DNA from: Colias croceus
Taxonomy: Eukaryota > Arthropoda > Insecta > Lepidoptera > Pieridae
Direction: 5' to 3'
DNA: 64,000 nt
Assembly (NCBI RefSeq): GCF_905220415.1
Contig: NC_059563.1
Span: forward strand, 1,126,001-1,190,000
Each line of letters opens with the position of its first letter. Within the stretch, counting starts at the first letter, position 1. The translations under genes and the position numbers were made by a program. A model generated the notes under the pieces. That model had not been told where the DNA came from. It saw only the letters and a list, made by a program, of their open reading frames with translations, and made no database searches. This document shows, piece by piece, positions 1 through 9,282 of this stretch.

Positions 1-465
1 GGCGGGAGTTGAAGTTAAAGTGAAAGTCAAAATTATTTCGATTTAGGGAATAGATACTTATAGATAATAAAGGGAAACTTTAAAAGTAGTTTAAAATAAC
101 GAATGACAAAAGTGACGGAAGCTTAAGTGACGGAAGTTAAAGTGGCGGAAGTTGAAGTTAAAGTGAAAGTTAAAGTCAAAATTATTTCGATTTAGGGAAT
201 AGATACATAATATAGATAATAAAGGGAAACTTTAAATGTAGTTTGAAATAACGAATGACAAAAGTGACGGGAGGTAAAGTGACGGGAGTTAATGTGGCGG
301 GAGGTAGTGACGGTAGCTAAAGTGACGGAATTTAAAGTGACGGGAGCTAAAGTGACGGGAGTTAATGTGATGCGAGTGAAAGTGGCAGGAGTTAAAGTGA
401 CGCAAGTTAAAGTGACGGGAGGTAAAGTGACGCGAGTTAAAGTGACGGGAGGTAGTGACGAGTTG
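1..465. repeat. 15-bp minisatellite with a duplicated 130-bp flank
   Basis: The block is built on the unit AGTGACGGGAGTTAA and close variants, repeated from about 255 to 460. In front of it a segment of about 130 bp (roughly 1-120) recurs at 143-275 with a few differences. Both copies contain the same stretch around ATTATTTCGATTTAGGG. Reading frames through the array give only low-complexity RHFNSRHF-like peptides and are not genes. It lies next to the hAT fragment and may be internal to that element, whose left end is outside the window. Confidence 0.85.
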
Positions 466-662
466 TGAGTGTGTTGTTGAGTTGTCGCAATATATCGAGA
501 GATGCAGATCCATTCGTTTTCTGTCGCAATGACGTTTTATACCCAAACTTGAAAAAAATTGCGCAAAAGTACTTTAGTTTCCAAATGAGTTCTGTTGCCT
601 CTGAGAGACTTTTCCAGATATTCAAACAGACTTGCGAAATCGCCTTTCTCCGCAAAACTTAA
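465..662 (+). pseudogene. hAT transposase C-terminal fragment
   Basis: A 65-residue open frame whose middle matches the C-terminal dimerisation region of hAT (ZBED-like) transposases. An acidic/Asp-Pro start is followed by a YPNLKKIAQKYFS-like helix and then a SSVASERLF motif (family pattern: S-x-x-S-E-R-x-F). A complete hAT transposase is usually 500-700 residues, so this is only the tail. The frame runs to a stop at 660-662. The upstream part is replaced by minisatellite, so the gene is broken. The family call is firm at domain level; the subfamily is not resolved. Confidence 0.75.
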
Positions 663-917
663 GATTACTTTGTTTTTTAAATAAAAATCTTATCAATTTT
701 ATTTTTAATTACTTCAATTTTTAATTGCTTTATTATTAAACTATGTCTCTACTTTTTATATTAATAAAAGAAAAATCTGACTTGTGATTTATTTATCATA
801 CCTTCATTTTTTAATACACATTAAGCGTATCGGTATCGGTATCGGTATCGCCGATATTTTTATAAGAGTATCAGTATCGGTATCGTATCGGCGAAAAGGC
901 GTATCGATGCATCCCTA
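663..917 (+). mobile_element. hAT element 3' noncoding end and terminal repeat
   Basis: Downstream of the transposase tail the sequence is AT-rich, then carries repeated TATCGG units (828-890) and ends in GTATCGATGCATCCCTAG. Read inward on the other strand this gives CTAGGGATGCATCGATACG, the CAGGGATGC-like terminus typical of hAT elements. The left terminus and TSD partner are outside the window, so the exact right boundary (about 915-917) is inferred. Confidence 0.6.
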
Positions 918-2330
918 GTACCTACGTATATATTATGTAATGTAGATAAAATACAAAGATTCATTCTGACAGAAAAAAATCTAGCATTATTACACAAAGA
1001 AACTATAAGGTACAAAATATAGATCCCGTAATATCATAACTAACCCTTCCTTACTATAAAACGTGACCGACCCTTCCGCGACGTCAAGTTTTCATCGCTA
1101 AAGTTTAACCAGTCCTTTCGTTCGAGGGTCACCTCGGCAATGTGATATATCATTTCTTGTGTATATAACTAGGTATATATAGAGAAAAGATATTTTTTTG
1201 GTTTATTAATTACGAGTTAACTCAGTTTTTAGCATTATAATCTACGTCTATCATCTACATGTTAACGTTACATAGCTTTTTTGTTTGGAAGCAACAGGTA
1301 CGAAGCTACTGGGCATGTATATTGTATATGTATACCTATTGTGTATGAATATTTACATAATTAAAAAAAAATAACCAGCAGAAAGCTAATTTATTCCTTG
1401 ATAAATTGTTTAGATTTCGGATCAATTTGTAGAATAGTAAGGTAAGATAAGTCTGCCCAAAACTTCTTATGAAAAGTTTACGACATATTTACATTATTTT
1501 GAATATCTCATGCATATTTATTTCTAAACAGTCATCCCAGCATATGTAATAGCTTTTAAATACAAGTAAAGAACGAGGACGGAGATGAAAACGGACCCTT
1601 ATTATTTTAAAAGGTTTTCTTTCTTTTGCAAGGGAGCTAAAAATATTCGGAGCAATATGGGTTGTTACAAATGGTAATATGGGAGTGATATGTTACATAA
1701 TGTTAATATTTATGTACCAGCTGATCCGTGCTCTACGCTCATATACAATATCAATCGAATTCATCAAAACAAATAAACTGTTATTAAAAATCTTACTTAA
1801 AACTGATAGTGTTTCTTATTTATTCTTATATCAGCTTACTAGCTATTTTTACCCGGTTCCAAAAAAAATCCTTTTGCTTTTACCTACACTAATAAAACAT
1901 GGTTTACGCCATTTTCCATACCTATTTTCAATACTATACTCGTAATTTGAGCTATGTATAGGCACTGAATACTTAATAGTAGCTAACGCTATAGTGGTAT
2001 ACAGTCATTACGCACGTATATAGGTACCTATTAGTAATTACGTTAGTTTTCTTGTTTACTCCTTAATTCCATTCCTTTATTTCCTTCATCTATTACACAT
2101 TCAAACCCATTCTTCAATATATATTTCATATAAATCACATCACAATCGCTCCCATTGTTGCGCGCTTTTCAAGCTCTTTCTAAGTTCAAACTTATCGAAA
2201 TACCGCTTACGTCACAGGCTAAGTTTTCACGTTGACTGCGCGCTTATTTAACTTTCGAGTATTTCTATTCAACGGATACTTTTCTAACTTTAGAGTTAAA
2301 TCGAAGTTATATTACAACATTAATTTCACT
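918..2330. other. AT-rich intronic DNA, no feature
   Basis: No coding frame with recognisable domains, no terminal repeats and no clear tandem array. The open frame at 1679-1945 is AT-driven and matches nothing I recognise. Confidence 0.5.
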
Positions 2331-2421
2331 ATACCTATACTTATAAAAGAAAGTCGCTTCAGTTCGTCCCTATGTATACTTAGATCTACAAAACGAATCA
2401 ACGGATTTTGATGCGGATGTT
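2331..2421 (+). mobile_element. Helitron-like fragment (family C)
   Basis: Contains the family C interior AAAGTCGCTTC...GTCCCTATGTATACTTAG...GGATTTTGATGCGG, which is complete at 46732-46920. The 3' hairpin and CTAG end are missing. Confidence 0.55.
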
Positions 2422-2909
2422 TATATTATATTATAATGTAATTTTCTATACTTATATTTACTGTCATAGCTAATACACAAAACAATAGCTTCCACCCACG
2501 TCATTTCGGATAGGTACTTCTGCTTACATTTACGTTACGTTGTAGCCTGTAGGTTATTGCTTATTATTTTGCGTTAAATTAACAAACATTTATCCTCTCA
2601 CACCTTCCAAACATATACTTTCGCATTCGCAATAGTATTAAGTTCGCATTTACAATACATTATTTTTAAAATGTATCTGAAAAATGTATCTCACAAAGCC
2701 ATAACGCAATACGATCCTTCGCCCACACGACTAACTTAAAATAACCAGAAAAACACGTATCAAATGCATTACCTTTACACCAATAACGGCAGAGCGTTCA
2801 CGCAATAAACTATACAAATGAATGGGATTTAGCGGATAGAACGAGCGACCTGTTGCCATAGCAACAAGTTTAACATCCACTGCGCGCCATTACACACGGC
2901 ATCGATTTA

Positions 2910-3316
2910 GAGCTGCGTCACACAGAACGCGTTTTTCTAGTTCATATGATTAAATTAATAGTACAGAGACAAAGCTTTCTTAAGAACGTGCAAAATGCTT
3001 TTTTCACACGGTTGTTACAAAATAAAATAAAATTTGTTTACATCTTCCCAGTGGCAGACACACGTGCGTCATGTGCTTAAAGTAGTGGAAACTAATTGCG
3101 TGGTTGTATGAAGCTTTGTCTCTGTACTAGGTATTTATTTACTCATGTGGTAGTATAGCATCAGAGCGACAACGCTCAGCCGCGCGCTAGGCTTGCGTAC
3201 TATCTGACGCAGCCTATAACGGCAAAGTACAATACATCGCGACGTCCGCGTCATAGCGCGGCGTATGTTTAGCGCTCTGATGTGCGTTAAAAACGCGTTC
3301 TATCTAACGGAGCCAT
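2910..3316. mobile_element. TIR element, composite
   Basis: An outer inverted repeat pairs CAGAACGCGTTTTT (2922-2935) with AAAAACGCGTTCT (3288-3300). Weaker matches continue outward to GCTGCGTCA on the left and AACGGAGCC on the right. The interior holds the smaller element at 2961-3127 and a GC-rich part with a second inverted pair (CATCAGAGCG 3159-3168 and CGCTCTGATG 3273-3282). No protein is encoded. Boundaries are approximate because the outer repeat has mismatches. Confidence 0.5.
2961..3127. mobile_element. MITE with TA target, 167 bp
   Basis: Perfect terminal inverted repeats: GTACAGAGACAAAGCTT at 2961-2977 and AAGCTTTGTCTCTGTAC at 3111-3127. TA flanks each end (2959-2960 and 3128-3129). 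TA duplication and the short noncoding body fit a Tc1/mariner-type MITE. Confidence 0.75.
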
Positions 3317-4477
3317 TACCTATTTTGTGAGTCATGCGACATAAAATTGATTTATGCGTGATAGCTAGGATAGTGGCCTATTCATTACTATTTATACGCT
3401 AGCCGCTGACTGCTGCGTCGTCTGATTTAGATACGAATCACTCTCTTGTCACTTTGTTAAGATTTAGTAGTCTGCGTTCAACACGTCTGTGTTTGTTAAG
3501 TGCAAATTAAATTAAGATTACGCTTGCAAATTATGTGTAAAATCGTTTTTTTTTTTTAAATATAATCTCAACATGCCATAGTTACTAAAATATGCACAAG
3601 TATTATTTTATAAATATTGAAAATATGACCTGTGTACATTTTAGAAACGGTACCGAACCTAAAGATCAAAATAATATAATTAATTTAACAGCGCACACAA
3701 AATCAAACATGATATCAACGTCCACATTAGACTACTCTCTAAATAAACATAAACAAGACGACAAAACTAATAACGAATCACATCTTTAAAAAGTAACTCG
3801 TACAGCTCAATGACTTCACTGCTAGACGCGACCAGTGAATCATGACGTCCGATTGGCTGAACCGTCACGATCTGCGCGTTATACCCACCTACCGCTGTTA
3901 TAGAGCGGACTGTTTCTTATTTGCAAATACAGATTTTTAGGAGGTTTTTTACTGATAGTATATGCGACAAGAATAAAATTTAAGAACCTACGTACCTACT
4001 AGTTAAATACTAAAAATGCAAAGCTAAATAAATATTCCTCTAAGCGACAACACATTTTCCAAATCGTTTTTTAATCAATTTTTAAATGGCCTTTAGTTAC
4101 TTACATAGTTTTGCTTTATTCGATCATGCTAGAACAACCCCTGCCCATACACTCTTATCAATTTAGGTAATAGAGATAATCAAAAGTTTTGAACTTTTCT
4201 TCATTTAAACTAAACGCGACCTTTAGAATCCATTTTTAATACCTAAAGATTTCAACGTTTTAATCAGTTCCCAGAAAAGTTTCCCTACAAATCAAGCGCG
4301 AGTCGTCTAGCCTTCCTATCTCTATGGTACGGATTCTCGTTACTTCGATGTGAGCGCGGAAAACCAGTCAGTTTGATTTATTCCAAATGTAGATTAGTTG
4401 GAAAAATCTCAACTTTCGACTACCCTTTACATACATACAGTTGATTGCAATGAAATAGAAAGTTGTACACTGGTTTA
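3317..4477. other. Intronic DNA, no feature
   Basis: AT-rich unique-looking sequence. The 65-codon frame at 3592-3789 shows no recognisable motif. An inverted CCAAT (ATTGG near 3851) and scattered CpG are too weak to call a promoter. Confidence 0.45.
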
Positions 4478-4661
4478 TCGATACTACTAATATTATATAA
4501 ATGCGAAAGTTTGTGAGGATATGTGTGTGTTTGTTACTCTTTCACGCATATACTACTGAACCGATAACAATGAAATTTAGCACACATGTAGAGGGTAACT
4601 TGGATTAACACATAGGATTTATCCCGGGGATCCCACGGGAACGGGAACTATGTATAGTTAG
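4478..4661 (+). mobile_element. Helitron-like element (family B), 3' end lost
   Basis: Starts TC with TACTAATATTATATAAATGCGAAAG, continues with ACTACTGAACCGATAAC, then ATCCCGGGGATCCCACGG and GAACTATG as in the other family B copies. The terminal GC-rich hairpin and CTAG are absent. Confidence 0.7.
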
Positions 4662-5116
4662 TAAAAAATAACAAACAAAAATTTTCATACTTTCGATACA
4701 TCACCAATCACCATCCGTCCTTCAAGTCACTAGCTACACGCGGACGAACCGGCACACGCATTATATTATGCAAATATTTCCCACAAGCGCACGTCACTTC
4801 GAGGTTCGCGAGCGAGTGACTCGCGATATATCGTAACTCCATGATTTATAATAAACACGGATTTGATATTTATTTACTCGGCTGCGTTGTAATGATGAGG
4901 ATAGTAACAAAGACAGAAAAAATTAGATTTTTTACGCAGTTATTCAATGCTTGTCTACAAGATAATATTATGTACCTACATAATGATCCAGTTCATACTC
5001 CACATCGTAAAATATTTTATTTCAGAAATTCATCGCGTACGTACAGTATTTAACAGTTACATTCAAAAAGCTACGTTTAGATGAAACTATTTAATTTTAG
5101 ACACTTAAGCTTTTGT
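4662..5116. other. Intronic DNA, no feature
   Basis: The frame at 4841-5053 (70 codons) has no recognisable domain. A CpG-richer patch at 4735-4830 is unique in the window. Confidence 0.4.
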
Positions 5117-5128
5117 AAGACGAAAGCC

Positions 5129-5326
5129 CCCGTCCGATTAGGGCCCTTCTGGCCTCCTCCACTCAAGCGACAGCCCAAGCCGAGGTTCGAGATCCCCGTC
5201 AAGGGGGGACGCCCTTGTGCATGTCGCTACCAGGGTGAACCTTCAGTTCACCCCCGCGTCCGCGTTAAAATGTAAAAGCCCTTCTGGCTAACATCGAGAA
5301 ACACCTTACAAAAAAAAAAAAAAAAA
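5129..5326 (+). mobile_element. Short retroposed insert with poly(A) and 12-bp TSD
   Basis: The duplication AAGACGAAAGCC stands at 5117-5128 and again at 5327-5338, directly after a run of about 19 A (5310-5328). The insert is visibly richer in GC than its surroundings. CCCTTCTGGC occurs near its start (5145) and end (5279). A perfect stem-loop GGGTGAAC-CTTCA-GTTCACCC lies at 5233-5253. This is target-primed reverse transcription: either a SINE or a strongly 5'-truncated LINE tail. A frame across it (5081-5275) has no domain I recognise. Confidence 0.75.
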
Positions 5327-5338
5327 AAGACGAAAGCC

Positions 5339-6240
5339 ATTCCAAAACCAACCTCCATTCCAAATCGTTATATTAAAATAATTTTCATTTTTCTCTTTTT
5401 TTTACTCAAGGTTATACGTAAGTATAATTTACGATTTAGTTTTATCTAACAAATATAAAACACAATAAAAGATAAAATAGAACTACTCCAGCAAACGAGT
5501 TAAACAAAAGCCAATAAAATAAAGGCAATTTAAAAAAATATTCCCATAAAACGTGTGGTAATCCCACACCAAATGCTTACTTGAAAGCAATAAAAACAAC
5601 CGTTGACGAATAAAGAGCAATCGTATATATTTAATTTATTATTTTACGTTTCGACTTTTTCATCTGCGAAAATACAAAATGTAAAAGCTATTTTGGTGTT
5701 TTTAAATGTACCAATCTACTTTTACGAACTCGTTGATCACACTTTAAAACTTTTAACTCTTTTCAACATATTTTTATTTTCATATAGAATTTATTTTTTT
5801 TATTGTTATAGCTTTTGTAGTGAAAATTCAGTTTGAATCGAAACAAAACGTTTTTATCGAATTCGAAGGGAGGACAAAAAAGCTTAGTATAAAGAGAAAG
5901 GACAATGTTCAATTGCGAACTATCTAAACGAGTATTGTTCATCGTTCATATAGTTTTTATTCATAAAAGGATCAAAACATCATGTTGCTATGAGCCATGA
6001 GAATTCAAAGTTATTGACTCTTTAAAATACATTTAATTCGAAATTCGTTTTGGAAATACAGTTCGAATTTATTGAAAAACGAGTCGAGGTATTCTGTGGA
6101 TGTCTTGTTGTACCGCGTGTAAATTGAAGATTCTATTTCATCTTAAAACTTATATTCACACAAGCATTTATTTATTCAACTAGATTTTCAGAGAAAAAGA
6201 GATCTTGAAGATTGCTTTTAAATCGCCACATTACACAATA
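5339..6240. other. AT-rich intronic DNA, no feature
   Basis: Nothing beyond T- and A-runs. The hydrophobic frame at 5603-5836 is a by-product of T-rich sequence. Confidence 0.45.
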
Positions 6241-6245
6241 CTACT

Positions 6246-6400
6246 TGTAGTGTATGTGAGTGAAAGAGAGGGAAGTATTATGTCATCTCTTGCGCACATG
6301 CAACGGTGACACCGCTCACACAGCTCAGTTGGCTGCAGGCGGTCGGAGTGAGAGGACGTGTGCGTCTAAGAGCCGATAATAGGGAAGGACATACACTACA
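6246..6400 (+). repeat. 5' LTR of the noncoding element, 155 bp
   Basis: Starts TGTAGTGTATGT and ends ACATACACTACA, a perfect 12-bp inverted terminus within the TG...CA rule. Read base by base it equals the copy at 17172-17326. Very short LTRs are known for mag-type elements. Confidence 0.92.
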
Positions 6401-6403
6401 TTT

Positions 6404-6414
6404 TGGCGACGAGG
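6404..6414 (+). promoter_or_regulatory. Primer binding site, tRNA-Ser(GCT) type
   Basis: TGGCGACGAGG starts three bases after the LTR. It is complementary to a tRNA 3' end CCTCGTCGCCA, which is the acceptor end of tRNA-Ser(GCT). mag-clade elements are known to use tRNA-Ser. Confidence 0.8.
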
Positions 6415-7367
6415 TAAATTGGGAATAAATGTAAGTAATTTTTTTGATAATAAAAAAAATTACAAAACAAAAAAAAAAAAAGGGAGGAAATAGGTGTGCT
6501 GTGATAACTATTGAACTAATTATATCCACAGTCGAGTTACATCGAAGGGAATATTAAAGTTAATAATAATATACACACATACTTATTTCATTATGATATT
6601 TTGTGCCGCTTACAAAAAAAAAATACCCGCACAAAGTAGATAAATAACATGTGCGTGCCTTTCGAGAGGCCACCGCGCCGTAGAAAACGAAGGTATCGTT
6701 TACATAAAGATTTAGCAAAACCTCTTAAATAATTGTAGCCAGAAGGATAAAGTAGGTGTTGTAAATTGTTTCTTGTATACATAACTACACTGATACCAAT
6801 GCATACGCGGGCTGTCTTTATTGCTCGAGCGTATGGTGCCTGTATGATAAATACACTGTACAGTGTACGGGTATACAGCTAGCGTCGTCCAGTATGTACT
6901 CACGTAGTCATGCATAGGACTGTAACTGCGTTAAGCGAGACTAAATGTGATATTTTGTTTAGTCGAGGCTGTCGATTATTATTTTGGGACATTTGTTTAC
7001 ATATAAATTTATTAATACTGATATGTAAAAACCTGCTTAGAGGATTGGTTAAACATGATTAAATGAGCTAAGAAGGTTCGATTCCCGATCAGCTTAGAAT
7101 AGATTTGTCTGGTTACAAAAATATAATTATACCAAATACCCACTTATATCTTATTTAATTACTCGATGTGAAGTTGCATGAGTATTATTTAAGATTATTC
7201 ATTATTGCATAAAGAAGTAATTAATGGTTTTCATGCAAGGAACGTAAGTTTCCTGGACAGGCTAATATAGTAACATTATGGAAGTTCTGATGTAGGTGTT
7301 TCGATGGTGATGTTGGACCACGACAAGGGATTTCTAAAGTTGTTGTTGTTAAGCTATAATGTTACAA
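6415..7367 (+). other. Noncoding 5' leader of the LTR element
   Basis: No gag-like frame. GTAAGTAATTTTT shortly after the primer site resembles a splice donor but no acceptor is evident. A B-box-like GGTTCGATTCC occurs near 7076 without a matching A box. The frames on the minus strand here have no domains. Confidence 0.5.
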
Positions 7368-7387
7368 GATGAAGCCTGACAAAAAAA

Positions 7388-7862
7388 GGGTAACGCCCGT
7401 GTACGTACTTTGAAATGTGTTACCAGATGATGCCTGGTAGTACAGGAAAAAACGGGTGATGCCCGTGTGTACCTTGTACTGTGTTACCAGATAATGCCTG
7501 GTGGTCAAGAAAAATCGGGTGACGCCCGTGTGTATTTTATAATGTTATACCAGATGATGCCTGGTGGTACAAAAACAAAAAATCGGGTGACGCCCGTGTG
7601 TATTTTGTAATGTTATACCAGATGATGCCTGGTAGTACAAAAACAAAAAATCGGGTGACGCCCGTGTGTATTTTGTAATGTTATACCAGAGGATGATGCC
7701 TGGTAGTGCATAAACAAAAATCGGGTGACGCCCGTGTGTACTTTGTAATTTCATACCAGATGATGCCTGGTAGTCGTAATATAATTACAATACAGGTGAT
7801 GCCTGTAGTGATGTGATACGGGTGATGCTCGTATAAAATGTTTATATTTTGGGTGATGCCCA
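7388..7862 (+). repeat. Array of about 15 short hairpins, two per 65-70 bp unit
   Basis: Two alternating motifs repeat. One is ACCAG-ATGATGC-CTGGT (near 7421, 7485, 7548, 7618, 7685, 7755). The other is CGGG-TGACG-CCCG (near 7388, 7452, 7516, 7585, 7651, 7722). The 3' end of the array has further versions with other stems: TACAGGTGATGCCTGTA (7790), TACGGGTGATGCTCGTA (7817) and GGGTGATGCCCA (7849). The loop core TGATGC/TGACGC is kept while stem bases change mostly in pairs. Frames on the minus strand (TRHHP-like repeats) are artefacts. Confidence 0.88.
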
Positions 7863-8731
7863 TATTGCGAATTCATGCGCTTAAATACGCGATTTTAAAA
7901 AAGATGTGATAGTTCGTCACCATTTCACAGTGAAGTATTTATTGTTCGTAAGATAGATTGTATCTTCGAAAATACTTACGGTTAGTTAGGATATCAATCC
8001 AAATAAAAAATGGAATAATACAATTTTTAAGAGCATACAGTGAATACTAAAATATTTACAGTAGCTTTTATTATTCGTATCTAAAAGTGACTTAATATTT
8101 TCACAATTTCATAGCAGATTTTGTTAAACAACGAAAGAATAATCATAATGATAACAATACCTAAAATATCTGCGACTGTATTGTACATTTAACCGACAAC
8201 TATAAAGTTAGACAGGTTAAGTGATAATATAATAATCATAAACAGGGTAAGGTAATAAAACAATGAATATTCGAAAACAAAAATAAATGGAATGAGAGAC
8301 ATACAGAGTAGTCTCAATATTCATTATTTCAAACTAGCCACCTGGCAGACGTTATGCTCTTTCGCCCTTTATCGGTTCGTTAAACGAATTGGAATATGAA
8401 TATTATCCGGATTGGTCAAGCCGATACGCCGCGCGCCGAGGTTTGAGTTTTACACTTAGCAACATATTTGGCTATTCATTTTTATTGTATATACTATGTG
8501 GCGTTGTAGGTGAGGTGGAAACAAAAAATAATAATAATAATAAGAACTACTCACCATACAGTCGACAATTAATTTAGTTAATTAATAAAATAAAATACAA
8601 CTATCAGTAACAATAAGGGTCGTGGTGTGCCAAGGTCCAAACCCTCCGGTAGGGCTCTTACCGATATAGGTGGACGTAAGATGGAATGCGCGTCTCGTTG
8701 CGAGGGCCACGTGGTAGCGTGTCTTTAGGGT
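7863..8731 (+). other. Noncoding interior of the LTR element, left of the insertion
   Basis: AT-rich with no recognisable frame. The segment 8615-8731 is GC-richer and resembles in style the structured block at 13802-14070 on the other side of the inserted element; the two were contiguous before insertion. Confidence 0.5.
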
Positions 8732-8735
8732 TGGT

Positions 8736-9244
8736 TGTGGCTAACACACAATATTTTAGTGTATGTATTTTATCATACGTATTTATTACACACAACAAGT
8801 ATTTAAATATTTTATTTCATATTTATATTCGTATTTAAGTATAACACAAACATTCATTACACAAAAACACAAGAAATACAGACATACATTACACTCATAC
8901 AAAATAATTATAATATTTATTATTTTATGACATAGTCGCGGTATTTGCGTAGTATGCGTGCCGCGACTAAATTATCACGGATCCAGCGGGTAGATCGTAA
9001 TACTTTGCATCAAGTTTCTTCATTGTAAAATTAACTAGTTCGATCTTAGTTACCGAATGCGCATCTAGTCAGTGTCTTTTTTGTTCTTGTATTTTCATGT
9101 CCAAAGTGTTGCTTGTATCTGATAATTGTCTCTCTCCTTCTATGTGGAGTAATAAACGTTAAAACTGTGAGTGTGTGGTTATTTGTGCATCACCAAAAGG
9201 TACAGTACCTAGTGTAATTAACCTTCATTATCACGCACCCCACA
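8736..9244 (+). repeat. 5' LTR of the Kabuki-like element
   Basis: Begins TGTGGCTAAC and ends CACCCCACA. Inside are an arthropod-type initiator TCAGT at 9069-9073 and an AATAAA at 9151-9156, which would place transcription start and polyadenylation in the last third of the LTR. These functional sites are inferred from motif only. Confidence 0.92.
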
Positions 9245-9247
9245 AAT

Positions 9248-9257
9248 TGGTGACCCC
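9248..9257 (+). promoter_or_regulatory. Primer binding site, tRNA-Trp type
   Basis: TGGTGACCCC lies three bases after the LTR and is complementary to the GGGGTCACCA end of tRNA-Trp. The following base departs from the match. tRNA-Trp priming is a known trait of the CsRn1 clade. Confidence 0.78.
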
Positions 9258-9282
9258 TCTGAACACTATATATATACGAACT

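Noticed and set aside
3830..3910. Host promoter around an inverted CCAAT
   Set aside because: No TATA, initiator or downstream exon supports it.
7068..7100. tRNA gene suggested by GGTTCGATTCC
   Set aside because: Only a B-box-like word; no acceptor stem, anticodon arm or A box fits.
7388..7862. CRISPR-like array of repeats and spacers
   Set aside because: Both alternating parts are repeated, there are no unique spacers and no cas genes, and the setting is a eukaryotic LTR element.
7545..7863. Minus-strand frames with TRHHP repeats
   Set aside because: By-product of the hairpin array.
9175..9282. Upstream start of gag-pol at 9175
   Set aside because: This ATG lies in the LTR and the frame would run through the primer binding site; the first ATG after the primer site is 9283.
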